NCBI GenBank assembly: GCA_035517615.1
Contig: DATIYM010000008.1
Coordinates: forward strand, 67,244 to 131,243
Origin: AG25 sp035517615
GTDB taxonomy: Bacteria > Gemmatimonadota > Gemmatimonadetes > Gemmatimonadales > GWC2-71-9
Length of the DNA: 64,000 nt
Direction: 5' to 3'
Below the pieces are notes generated by a model. It made no database searches. It was not told the origin of the DNA and saw only the letters and a program-made list of their open reading frames with translations. Position numbers and translations under genes: made by a program. Positions 31,576 to 39,763 of the stretch are shown piece after piece. Position 1 is the stretch's first letter; each line of letters opens with the position of its first letter.

Positions 31576-33606
31576 ATGCGACGCGCACTGGCGATATTGG
31601 GTTTTGCCCTTCTCGCTTCCCCCCTCCCCCTTCCCGCTCAAAAGCGCGCCATCACGATCGACGATTACCTCGCGCTGCCGAGTGTGTCCGATCCGCAGCT
31701 CTCCCCGGACGGGAAAAAGATCGCGTACACGGTGACACGGTACTCGCTGCAGGATAATCGGGGCACGTCCCGCATCTGGATTGCCGATATCGCGGCAGGC
31801 ACGACCCGTGAGGTGACGGAAGGCCCGGGTTCGGATCGGCAACCGCGCTGGTCGCCGGATGGATTGTCGCTGGCGTTTGTGTCCTCGCGCGATGGGGGCC
31901 CGCAGCTCTGGATATTGCCGCTGACGGGGGGTGGCGAGGCGCGCAAGCTGACGAGCCTGCCCGACGGCGTGTCCGACCCCCTGTGGATGCCGGATGGCAA
32001 GGGATTGCTCGTAACGAGCGACATCAAATGGCCCGCCGATCAGGAAATCGATAGGCGCAACGGGCAGTATCCCACGGACGCCCGGTTGTGGACCGACCTG
32101 TTCTACCGGCACTGGGACGATTGGCGGGCCGGGCACCGACAGCACGAATTCCTGATCTCTGTCGCTGACGGGAAAGCCCGGGACCTCATACCCGACGACC
32201 GCGACGTTCCCACCATCGCGACCAGCGGAGATGGCGACGTGAGCGTCGCGCCCGATGGTCGGGAGATCGCGATCGCGATCCACAACGAGCCGGTGGCGAC
32301 GACCACGAACGTGGATATCTACACGCTCAACCCCGATGGTACGGGCCTCAAGGCCGCGACCACCTCCAAAGGGGCGGACAACACGCCGCGCTATTCGCCG
32401 GACGGCAAATGGCTCTCGTACGTTTCGCTCGAGCGGCCCGGGTTCGAGGCCGATCGCGGCAGGCTGATGTTGTTGCAGCGAACCGGGGGCAGGACGGGCA
32501 GCGCGAATCCCGTGGAAGCCACAGCCGGTTGGACGCTCTCGGTCGGGTCGTACTCCTGGTGTCCAGGATCGGATTGTCTCTATGCCGTCATCGAGGAGCG
32601 AGGACGTCTGAATCTCTATCGCATCGACGTGCCCTCGTTCCGCCGGACCGTCGTGTATTCCGGCGGCTGCAACACCAATCCCGCCGGATCGGCCGACGGG
32701 AAGACGGTGGCGTACCTGCATCAAAGCAATACCGAGCCGCCGGAAGTATGGGCCAACGGCAAACCTGTGAGCCACCATACCGATTCACTCACGAACCTGC
32801 TCGATTTGCGGCCGCTCGAGCCGTTCGGGTTCATTGGCGCGCTGGGCGACTCGGTGTTCGGCTGGCTGCTGAAGCCGCCGGGCTTCGAATCAGGCAAGAA
32901 ATATCCGCTCGTTTACCTGATCCACGGCGGGCCGCAGGGTGCCTGGGAAGACGACTGGCACGCGCGCTGGAATTATCAAATGTTCGCGAGCCGCGGCTAC
33001 GTGATCGGGGCCGTCAACTTTCATGGCTCGACGGGATACGGCCAGAAGTTCACCGATGCCATCTCGCAGCACTGGGGCGACTATCCGTACGACGACCTGA
33101 TGAAAGGCGTGGACGTGCTGTCACGCCTGCCGTACGTTGACTCGACGCGCATGGGCGCGGCGGGGGCCTCCTACGGCGGATACATGGTGTACTGGATTGC
33201 GGGGCACACGAATCGGTTCAAGGTCCTCGTGGATCATGACGGCGTGTTCAATACCATCAGCATGTTCGGGTCCACGGAAGAGCTGTGGTTCGTGACCTGG
33301 GAGTTCGGCGGTACGCCCTCGACCAACCGCCCGCTCTATGACAAGTGGTCGCCCTCGAACTTCGTGCAGAACTGGAACACGCCAATGCTGATCATCCACT
33401 CGCAGCACGACTATCGAGTGGACCTGTCAGAGGGCTATCAGGCCTTTACGGCGCTCAGGACCAGGGGGGTGCCGGGCAAATTCCTGTATTTCCCCGACGA
33501 GAGTCACTGGGTGCTGCACCCGCGCAATCGCCGGCTGTGGTGGGGAACGGTGCTCGACTGGCTCGATCAGTACCTGCGGCCCACGGCGACGGCTGGAGGG
33601 CGGTAG
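31576..33606 (+). CDS. Secreted S9 family (prolyl oligopeptidase-type) peptidase
   Basis: A 676-residue exported serine peptidase. A signal peptide covers residues 1-21 (ending PLPAQ). Residues 30-400 form a WD40/TolB-like propeller with repeated LSPDGKKIAY-type blades, followed by an alpha/beta-hydrolase domain. The catalytic triad is Ser532 in GASYGGY, Asp612 in HSQHDYRVD and His644 in DESHWVL. Enzymes of this type release dipeptides or oligopeptides in the periplasm or outside the cell. ATG 31576 has AAAGGA 7 nt upstream. It ends convergent with the M1 peptidase gene. Confidence 0.93.
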   Translation: MRRALAILGFALLASPLPLPAQKRAITIDDYLALPSVSDPQLSPDGKKIAYTVTRYSLQDNRGTSRIWIADIAAGTTREVTEGPGSDRQPRWSPDGLSLAFVSSRDGGPQLWILPLTGGGEARKLTSLPDGVSDPLWMPDGKGLLVTSDIKWPADQEIDRRNGQYPTDARLWTDLFYRHWDDWRAGHRQHEFLISVADGKARDLIPDDRDVPTIATSGDGDVSVAPDGREIAIAIHNEPVATTTNVDIYTLNPDGTGLKAATTSKGADNTPRYSPDGKWLSYVSLERPGFEADRGRLMLLQRTGGRTGSANPVEATAGWTLSVGSYSWCPGSDCLYAVIEERGRLNLYRIDVPSFRRTVVYSGGCNTNPAGSADGKTVAYLHQSNTEPPEVWANGKPVSHHTDSLTNLLDLRPLEPFGFIGALGDSVFGWLLKPPGFESGKKYPLVYLIHGGPQGAWEDDWHARWNYQMFASRGYVIGAVNFHGSTGYGQKFTDAISQHWGDYPYDDLMKGVDVLSRLPYVDSTRMGAAGASYGGYMVYWIAGHTNRFKVLVDHDGVFNTISMFGSTEELWFVTWEFGGTPSTNRPLYDKWSPSNFVQNWNTPMLIIHSQHDYRVDLSEGYQAFTALRTRGVPGKFLYFPDESHWVLHPRNRRLWWGTVLDWLDQYLRPTATAGGR

Positions 33607-33623
33607 TCGCGGTAGTCAAGGAG

Positions 33624-33670
33624 AGGCCGTGGCACGTGGCGCCCGCGCCCGGCCCCACGTGCGACGGCCT
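33624..33670. terminator. Hairpin between convergent peptidase genes
   Basis: A 16-bp stem with one mismatch, formed by AGGCCGT-GG-CACGTGG (33624-33639) and CCACGTG-CG-ACGGCCT (33655-33670), lies in the 102-bp gap between the two convergent peptidase genes. It could end transcription from both sides; neither side has a strong T-run. Confidence 0.5.
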
Positions 33671-33708
33671 CCCAACCGTGCCACAGCCTGACGACGACGT
33701 GACTCGAT

Positions 33709-35676
33709 CTACCGCCCCTTCGGCCACACATTGTTCTCCCGCCGCACGTCCGGAATGCGGTTGTCGGGGTCCACTTCGACCTTGGTCACGTCATCCGGAT
33801 ACTGCTGCACGTACACGTAGCGATTCCCCTGCATCCAGACCTCGACTGGTAGACGCACGCGAGTCGTCGAGCGGTCCGCGAACGTGATCCGCAGGTCGAC
33901 GGGGAGCGGAAGTTCGCCCAGGCTGGATAGGAAAATGCCCGTGAACGTCACCCCACTCGAATCCTTGAGCGTGCTGATCGAGTCGACGGCCTGATCCACG
34001 ACATCCGTGCGGTAGAACCAGCCACGCCAGAACCAGGACAAGTCTTCGCCCAGTCCGTCTTCCATGGTGCGGAAGAAGTCTGCGGGCGTGGGATGCTTGA
34101 AGGCCCAGCGGCGGATGTACTCGCGGAAGGCGGCGTCGAATCGCGTGGTGTCGTCGATGACGTACTGGCGCAGCAGATACAAGCCCGTGGCTGGCTTGTT
34201 GTATTCGACCTGGCCCAAGAGCCGCGGGGCCACTCGGTCTGCCGGGAGCATGGGCGGCTGGTCGAGCCCGAGCGATGCAAACCGCGCCCATTGCACCGCC
34301 GCCCCGCGCCCCTGCGGCACCGAGTCGTGATAAAACGCCATCTCCGAGTAGATATTGATGAACGTGTTGAATCCCTCGTCCATCCACGCATACAGCCGCT
34401 CGTTCGATCCGACCGTCATCGGGAACCACTGATGTCCCAGCTCGTGAGTCTCGACCTGGAATAGCCCGCGCCCGCCAGAGCGATCCTCGCAGAACACGAT
34501 CATCGGGTATTCCATGCCGCCCACCGGGCCGCCCACATTCGTCGCGACCGGGTAGGGGTAGTGGAACCATTTCTCCGAGTAGTGCTGGATCGAATGACGG
34601 GCGTAGACCGTCGAGTTCTGCCAGTCCGAGTTGGCCTCGATCGGGTACGCCGACTGCACGAGAATTCCATCCCATCCCGCAGCATCCCAGACGAAATTCG
34701 GCGCCGCGGCCCAGGCCACGTCGCGCACGTTCTTCGCCTCGAAATGCCACGTCAACGAAGGTGTCTTTCCCGCGGGCCGGGTCGACGTATTCCCGACCTC
34801 TTTCTGTCCGATGATCGCGACTGTCCGATCGGACTTGAGCGCCTGGGCCAGCCGGTCGCGCTGCGTCGGCGTCAACACGTCGGCGGGATTGAGCAATGTC
34901 CCGGTCGCGACCACGATGAAGCTGCGTGGAACGGTGACCTCGAAATCGAAATCGCCGTACTCGAGGTAAAACTCGCCCTGGCCGAGATACTGCTCGGTGT
35001 TCCAGCCCCGTACATCGTCGTAGACGGCCATACGGGGGTACCACTGCGCCATCTCGTACTCCCAACCTTCCGCGTATAGCTCTCTTCCCATCCGGTCGGA
35101 GCCATGTTCGGGTATCTGGAAATGATAGACGACGCTGAATTCCACGGTGCCTTTGGGATTCAGCGGGCGGTCCAGATCGACACGCATGAGCGTGCCGTCC
35201 ACCGTCATTTTCAGCGGCGTTTGCTTTTCCGCTGGCCCGCTCGTCTTCTTCTCGGCCCGCTGCACCGCGGAGAATTCGTCGATCGTGTACCCGCCCACAA
35301 ATCCGCCGCCCGCGAATCTGGCGCCCGGTGGCGCCAGGAAGCCCGCCCGGCTGTCCGCGCGATAGATGTTCTGGTCGAGCTGCACCCACACGTATCGCAG
35401 GGTATCCGGAGAGTTGTTGGTGTAGCGTATGGTTTCGCGGCCCGAGAGCGTCTGCGTCCCGGTATCGAGCGTCGCGCGGATGACGTAATCCGCTCGCTGC
35501 TGCCAGTACACGGGGCCAGGCATGCCCGAGCCCGTGCGGATCATGGTCGGTGTGGGAAGCGTGAGCCGCCGGAACGGCGACGTGTCGCCCACCTGCGGCG
35601 GGAGCGACGGAAGCGGCGTCTGGGGCGGTCGCTGTTGCTGCTGCAACAGCGTGGCTGCGAGCACGAAAGCGAGCAT
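33709..35676 (-). CDS. Secreted M1 family metallopeptidase
   Basis: A 655-residue gluzincin aminopeptidase relative. A short hydrophobic leader (LAFVLAATLLQQQQ) suggests export. The N-terminal part is a beta saddle domain; the catalytic domain has HELGH at residues 411-415 and the third zinc ligand Glu434 (H-E-x-x-H-x18-E). No GAMEN exopeptidase motif is evident, but VGGMEYPMIVFCED occupies the same place. The last gene of a long minus-strand operon, it begins 39 bp after the DMT transporter gene. Together with the convergent S9 peptidase it suggests peptide scavenging. Confidence 0.9.
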   Translation of the reverse strand: MLAFVLAATLLQQQQRPPQTPLPSLPPQVGDTSPFRRLTLPTPTMIRTGSGMPGPVYWQQRADYVIRATLDTGTQTLSGRETIRYTNNSPDTLRYVWVQLDQNIYRADSRAGFLAPPGARFAGGGFVGGYTIDEFSAVQRAEKKTSGPAEKQTPLKMTVDGTLMRVDLDRPLNPKGTVEFSVVYHFQIPEHGSDRMGRELYAEGWEYEMAQWYPRMAVYDDVRGWNTEQYLGQGEFYLEYGDFDFEVTVPRSFIVVATGTLLNPADVLTPTQRDRLAQALKSDRTVAIIGQKEVGNTSTRPAGKTPSLTWHFEAKNVRDVAWAAAPNFVWDAAGWDGILVQSAYPIEANSDWQNSTVYARHSIQHYSEKWFHYPYPVATNVGGPVGGMEYPMIVFCEDRSGGRGLFQVETHELGHQWFPMTVGSNERLYAWMDEGFNTFINIYSEMAFYHDSVPQGRGAAVQWARFASLGLDQPPMLPADRVAPRLLGQVEYNKPATGLYLLRQYVIDDTTRFDAAFREYIRRWAFKHPTPADFFRTMEDGLGEDLSWFWRGWFYRTDVVDQAVDSISTLKDSSGVTFTGIFLSSLGELPLPVDLRITFADRSTTRVRLPVEVWMQGNRYVYVQQYPDDVTKVEVDPDNRIPDVRRENNVWPKGR

Positions 35677-35715
35677 GCAGGGCGGTCCTCGAGTTACGAA
35701 ACGGAGCCGCGGCGG

Positions 35716-36681
35716 TCAGACTTCCGCGGCGCGAACGGGAGCTTCTCCTTCGGTCAGATATCCACCGGCGACTCCGCCCACAACGAGCGCGAGCCCGAGC
35801 CATCCCACAGCGGTGAGCTGCTGGGAGAAGAGCAACAAGGCGAGTATCGAGCCCACCACTGGCTCAACGGTCGCCGCCACGGCAGTCGGCGCCGCGTCGA
35901 TCCGGCGCAGCGCGGCAAAGAAAAGAATGTTCGCGCCCAAAACGGGACCGATGGCGAGCGCCGCGATGTACAGCCAGGCCCCGGGCGTGGGCGGCATGAT
36001 GGGTGGCTGACCCGCGAGCGGCAGGATGATCCCCAGAATGAGCGTGCCTCCGGCGATCTCGAGCAGCAGGACACGCTGCGCTCCATACCGCGGCACCGAC
36101 CAGCGGCCCAGCAGCGTGCTGCCCGCATACGACAGCGCCGCGAACAGCCCCCCCGCGATACCGGCAATGAGACTGGGCATGGCAACGGTGGTGACCCCTG
36201 AACCATGACTGCCGCCGCGCACGGTCAACGCCGCGCCGGCCATGACCACGACGGCGAGCAGCAAGCGAGTGCGGGTGAGCGTCTCGCCGAGCAGCGGTTT
36301 CGCCAACAGCGCGACGATCACGGGGGCGGTATAGAGCAGCGCCGCCGCTCCGGCCACGCCCGTGCCCGCGATGCCGAACTGATACGCCACCTCGAACAGC
36401 GCGACCAGCGCGCCTCCCCCGAGCCCGACGACCAGCAATCCACGGCGGTCGATCCGAAAGAACCCTGGACGTGTCATTCCATAGGCGATGAGCGCGAGCG
36501 AGCCCACGAGAATACGCCAGAATCCAATCCCGGTGAGGGAAGCACCTTCCTTATACAGGGCGGTGCTCAAGGGGCCGGTGGTGCCCCAGACCGCACCGGC
36601 AGCCAACGCGAATCCGTACCCGGCGATTCGCGTTGCGCGTGCCTCGCGATCGCGGCCAGCCACGGTCGTGGTCGACTCCAC
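35716..36681 (-). CDS. EamA/DMT family transporter
   Basis: An inner-membrane protein of 321 residues with about ten helices in two EamA repeats (AAGAVWGTTGPLSTALY begins repeat 1; SLIAGIAGGLFAALSYAGSTLLG begins repeat 2). DMT proteins export metabolites or amino acids. The start is uncertain: GTG 36681 lies 1 bp after the phzF stop codon, and GTG 36663 has a GGAG about 12 nt upstream; both leave the first helix intact. It sits between phzF and the M1 peptidase genes in one operon. Confidence 0.85.
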   Translation of the reverse strand: MESTTTVAGRDREARATRIAGYGFALAAGAVWGTTGPLSTALYKEGASLTGIGFWRILVGSLALIAYGMTRPGFFRIDRRGLLVVGLGGGALVALFEVAYQFGIAGTGVAGAAALLYTAPVIVALLAKPLLGETLTRTRLLLAVVVMAGAALTVRGGSHGSGVTTVAMPSLIAGIAGGLFAALSYAGSTLLGRWSVPRYGAQRVLLLEIAGGTLILGIILPLAGQPPIMPPTPGAWLYIAALAIGPVLGANILFFAALRRIDAAPTAVAATVEPVVGSILALLLFSQQLTAVGWLGLALVVGGVAGGYLTEGEAPVRAAEV

Positions 36682-36682
36682 C

Positions 36683-37480
36683 TTACACGAGCTCGCCGCG
36701 CAGCACGGTAACCGCCTGACCACCGAGCAGCACGCGGTCTCCGGCGAGCCGCACGCGGACCGTGCCACCACGCGCGGACGCCTGATATCCCACGAGCTCC
36801 ACCCGGCCCAGCCGTTCGGCCCAAAACGGCGCGAGCGCACAGTGTGCCGAGCCGGTGACCGGATCCTCGTTCACCCCCACTTGCGGCGCGAAGAAACGGG
36901 AGACGAAGTCGTACCCCGGCGCACTCCCCCGGCTCGTGACCATGACTCCACGCGCCTCGACGCGCGCGAGCGCGCCATAGTCCGGCTGTACGGCCCGTAC
37001 CTGCGCCTCGTCGTCCAGCTCGAGCAGGTAATCGAATCGCGTGCGCGCCACCGTGCGCGGGCGAACTCCGAGTGCCTCGAGCAGGCCCGCGGGGGTGGGC
37101 GCCGGTTGCGCCGGCGTGGCCGGAAAATCAAGCTCGATCCACGAGTCGAGTCGCCGCGCGCTCAACGTGCCGCTCTTGGTATGAAACTGCGCGGTTGCGT
37201 CGCCGCGCAGATGTTCGTCCTGCCACAGCACGTGGGCACTGGCGAGCGTCGCGTGGCCGCACAGCGCCACCTCGGCGGCCGGAGTGAACCAGCGCAGTCG
37301 ATATCCGGAATTTTCGGGATGCAGAAACGCCGTCTCCGACAGGTTCATTTCCTTGGCGACGTCCTGCATCCAGCGCTCCTCCCGCGCGGCGGGGAGCACA
37401 CACACCGCCGCCGGATTCCCGGCAAATGGCCGGTCGGTGAACGCATCGACGTGTACGATCGGGACGCGCGTAGGAGACAC
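36683..37480 (-). CDS. PhzF family isomerase/epimerase-like protein
   Basis: A 265-residue protein of the PhzF/diaminopimelate-epimerase fold. It has VDAFTDRPFAGNPAAVCVL at the N terminus, MNLSETAFL (the conserved catalytic Glu), FTPAAEVALCGHATL and VNEDPVTGSAHCALAPF. The reaction of most family members is unknown; PhzF itself isomerises dihydrohydroxyanthranilate, but no phenazine genes are present. It starts with GTG 37480. It lies 4 bp after dedA and directly before the DMT transporter gene. Confidence 0.9.
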   Translation of the reverse strand: MSPTRVPIVHVDAFTDRPFAGNPAAVCVLPAAREERWMQDVAKEMNLSETAFLHPENSGYRLRWFTPAAEVALCGHATLASAHVLWQDEHLRGDATAQFHTKSGTLSARRLDSWIELDFPATPAQPAPTPAGLLEALGVRPRTVARTRFDYLLELDDEAQVRAVQPDYGALARVEARGVMVTSRGSAPGYDFVSRFFAPQVGVNEDPVTGSAHCALAPFWAERLGRVELVGYQASARGGTVRVRLAGDRVLLGGQAVTVLRGELV

Positions 37481-37484
37481 GCGC

Positions 37485-38045
37485 CTAAGTTAGCCGCTTT
37501 GCCACCGTTTTGAGGAGCAGCGATGCCGCAATGCCCAATCCGAGTGATGCAATGAGCACCCATGCCGCGTAATGCTCCACCCGCGCGAATGCGGCACTCG
37601 CGGCCGTGCCAAAACCGTATCCGCACCATGTGAACAGCAGCGACCAACCGAGTGCCGTGGCGAGGTTGTACCGGAAGAAGCGCGGGCGTTCGATTCCCGA
37701 CGCACCGCATAGAATCGGCAGGGGGAGCCTGATTCCATAAGCGAATCGCATCGACACCATGAGTGCGGCCGCATGGTCGCGCACCATGGCCTCGGCGTGC
37801 GCGAGTCGTGCCGCTAACGCCGGAGAGCGTGGGACCAGCCGCCGGCCGTACCGACGGCCGAGCTCGAAATAGAGTTGGTGGCCCAGCGTGGCGGGGATGG
37901 CCGCGAGCAGCCAGGGGATCCACCACGGCCAATACCCCAGCGCGGCGAGCGATCCCGCGACGATGACCGCCGCCTCTCCCTGGAGCAGCGCCCAGAGGAA
38001 GAGCGCGGGTCCACCATAGCTGTGGACGATCGCGGTGAGATCCAT
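37485..38045 (-). CDS. DedA/VTT family membrane protein
   Basis: A 186-residue inner-membrane protein with the VTT (SNARE-associated) domain: GGPALFLWALLQGEAAVIVAGS with the conserved acidic residue in QGE, GHQLYFELGRRYG, and SMRFAYGIRLPLPILCG with the essential arginine. DedA proteins act as lipid scramblases for undecaprenyl phosphate or phospholipids. It stands next to uppS, the maker of undecaprenyl diphosphate, which supports a C55 carrier-recycling role. ATG 38045 is used because the conserved region begins there; the frame extends upstream over uppS. Confidence 0.86.
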   Translation of the reverse strand: MDLTAIVHSYGGPALFLWALLQGEAAVIVAGSLAALGYWPWWIPWLLAAIPATLGHQLYFELGRRYGRRLVPRSPALAARLAHAEAMVRDHAAALMVSMRFAYGIRLPLPILCGASGIERPRFFRYNLATALGWSLLFTWCGYGFGTAASAAFARVEHYAAWVLIASLGLGIAASLLLKTVAKRLT

Positions 38046-38077
38046 GCGATCACCCGCGAGGGGCAGCTCCTTCGAAG

Positions 38078-38713
38078 CTAGGAGGCGGCCGCCTTCGGGA
38101 CGGCGCCGAAGCGGCGTTCGCGTGCCTGGAATTCCGCCACCGCCTGGGCGAGATCCGGGGGTCCGAACTCGGGCCACATCCGTTCGGTGAAGTACAGCTC
38201 GGCATAGGCGCACTCCCACAGCAGGAAGTCGCTGAGCCGTTGCTCGCCCCCGGTACGGATGAGCAGGTCGACGTCGGGGAGCAGCCGTCCGGCCGCGATC
38301 GACTCGCGCGACGAGTAATCGATGGCGAGACGGAAGTGCAGTTTGCGACCGCCCGCTGTTGCCGATTCGGCCGCGACGATCGCCGCGACGAGCGGGGCGG
38401 GCAAGCGGTCGCGCCGACCGACCACCTCGAGCCGCACCCCATTGGCCTGGAGCCGCGGTGTCTCGATCCGCAGATGACGCGCGAGCAGGCGCATCAGGGC
38501 CGAGACCTCGGTCGGCGGGCGTTTCCAGTTGTCCGCGGAGAACGCGAACAACGTCAGGGCGCCTACACTCATATCGGGCGACGCTTCGACGATCGGCCGC
38601 ACCCGCTGCGCCCCGGCGCGATGACCGGCAGTGCGCGGCAATCCGCGCCGGGTCGCCCAGCGGCCGTTGCCATCCATGACGATGGCGACATGAATCAAGC
38701 GGGAGGCGGTCAC
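38078..38713 (-). CDS. uppS: Isoprenyl (undecaprenyl) diphosphate synthase, short form
   Basis: A cis-prenyltransferase making the C55 lipid carrier for wall and envelope glycans. It has the signature HVAIVMDGNGRWA with catalytic Asp14, RGLPRTAGHRAG, FAFSADNWKRP and the C-terminal LLIRTGGEQRLSDFLLW plus YAELYFTERMWPEF. It is only 211 residues against the usual 240-250: after LAIDYSSRESI the segment of about 30-35 residues before DLLIRTGGE is almost entirely missing. All active-site motifs remain. GTG 38713 overlaps the winged-helix regulator gene as GTGA. Confidence 0.92.
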   Translation of the reverse strand: MTASRLIHVAIVMDGNGRWATRRGLPRTAGHRAGAQRVRPIVEASPDMSVGALTLFAFSADNWKRPPTEVSALMRLLARHLRIETPRLQANGVRLEVVGRRDRLPAPLVAAIVAAESATAGGRKLHFRLAIDYSSRESIAAGRLLPDVDLLIRTGGEQRLSDFLLWECAYAELYFTERMWPEFGPPDLAQAVAEFQARERRFGAVPKAAAS

Positions 38714-39099
38714 GCGGACCCCTCGCGCGTAACCCGAATCAACGCTTCCATGTGGTTCAAATACTCCAGAAGGACGCGGCGTCCGGTTTGCGTGAGGCGG
38801 AAGGCGGTTTTGGGGACGCGGCCGGCGAAGGATTTGGTGCACTTGATGTACTGGGCGTCTTCGAGCTTGCGCGCGTGCACGCTCAGATTCCCGTCGGTGG
38901 TATGCAGCAGTTGCTTGAGCTCGTTGAACGTGAGGCTGTCGTTCACGGCCAGCGCGCTCACAATGCCCAGCCTGATGCGCTCATGGATGAGGCGGTCGAG
39001 CCGCGCTGCCTCGGGAGCGGGATGAGGAGCGGCGTGTGACGCACTCGGGCCATTTCGCTGAGCGCGTTCGGGCCGGCGAGCGGTGTTGGACTTAGCCAC
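38710..39099 (-). CDS. Winged-helix transcriptional regulator
   Basis: A 129-residue DNA-binding protein with a disordered basic N-terminal tail of about 30 residues and a winged helix (IRLGIVSALAVNDSLTFNELKQLL, NLSVHARKLEDAQYI, FRLTQTGRRVLLEYL). It belongs to the MarR/ArsR-like type often paired with a small membrane protein. Here it overlaps the membrane-protein gene by 8 bp and uppS by 4 bp. The pair probably autoregulates, and control of the downstream operon including uppS is plausible by position. Confidence 0.85.
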   Translation of the reverse strand: MAKSNTARRPERAQRNGPSASHAAPHPAPEAARLDRLIHERIRLGIVSALAVNDSLTFNELKQLLHTTDGNLSVHARKLEDAQYIKCTKSFAGRVPKTAFRLTQTGRRVLLEYLNHMEALIRVTREGSA

Positions 39100-39706
39100 C
39101 GTACTTCCGAGCGATGATCGCGCCGAATACCAGGTGCAGCCCGCCGAAGCCCGCCGCCATGCACCAGTTGCCCCAGGCGGCCGGGCCGAACAACGCCACG
39201 GCCCCGAGCAGCATGAAGCACAATCCCATCACGGGGACGACCCGCACCGAAAAGGCACCGGCCGTCGCGACCCCCGCGCCGTACATCATGAGCCAGGTCG
39301 CGGGGAGCGCCTGCCATACGCCGGCACGATACAGGGCGATCGTGAGCAGTCCGGCGGCGGCCATGGGCGGGAGAAAGCTCAAGCCAAAGCGCCGCGCCGG
39401 TCCCGAGAGAATGGGATCGTTCGCCGCGTGCGCTTTGCGCGCCAGCGCCCATCCGCCGATCACGAGGGCGACAACGGCTTCGGCGAGCCAGATCACGAGC
39501 CACAGCTCGACATTGCTTTGCCGCGCAGCCATGAGCGCCGCAATCACGGCCGTGCAGCCAACCCACACCTGGCCCCATCCCGGCACCGCCGTGAACGCGC
39601 CCGCCCGCTCCATCGTTTCGCGGATGAAGCGGAGGTTGTCCATCGCGCGGTCGTGCAGCGCGGGAGCGTCGGCCGGCGGCCGCACGGCGCGGCGTGAGAA
39701 TGTCAT
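39092..39706 (-). CDS. Six-helix membrane protein paired with winged-helix regulator
   Basis: A 204-residue integral membrane protein. A short N-terminal helix (MDNLRFIRETMERAGAFTAV) precedes five to six membrane helices. The N-terminal RFIRETMERAGAFTAVPG sequence is typical of hypothetical membrane proteins that accompany small winged-helix regulators. Function unknown. ATG 39706 is chosen because a strong promoter lies 6 nt upstream, so an upstream GTG at 39712 would precede the transcript start. First gene of the operon running to 33709. Confidence 0.72.
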   Translation of the reverse strand: MTFSRRAVRPPADAPALHDRAMDNLRFIRETMERAGAFTAVPGWGQVWVGCTAVIAALMAARQSNVELWLVIWLAEAVVALVIGGWALARKAHAANDPILSGPARRFGLSFLPPMAAAGLLTIALYRAGVWQALPATWLMMYGAGVATAGAFSVRVVPVMGLCFMLLGAVALFGPAAWGNWCMAAGFGGLHLVFGAIIARKYGG

Positions 39707-39712
39707 GGCCAC

Positions 39713-39741
39713 AGCCTAGTCATCAGGGGAATTTGTGTCAA
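39713..39741 (-). promoter_or_regulatory. Promoter of the 39706-33709 operon
   Basis: A consensus TTGACA (39741-39736 on the minus strand) and TAGGCT (39718-39713) are 17 bp apart. ATG 39706 lies 6 nt after the -10, so the transcript should start at the A of ATG and be leaderless. It drives the membrane protein, winged-helix regulator, uppS, dedA, phzF, DMT and M1 peptidase genes. Confidence 0.7.
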
Positions 39742-39763
39742 GTACTTTGTGCAAAAAAGCGGA

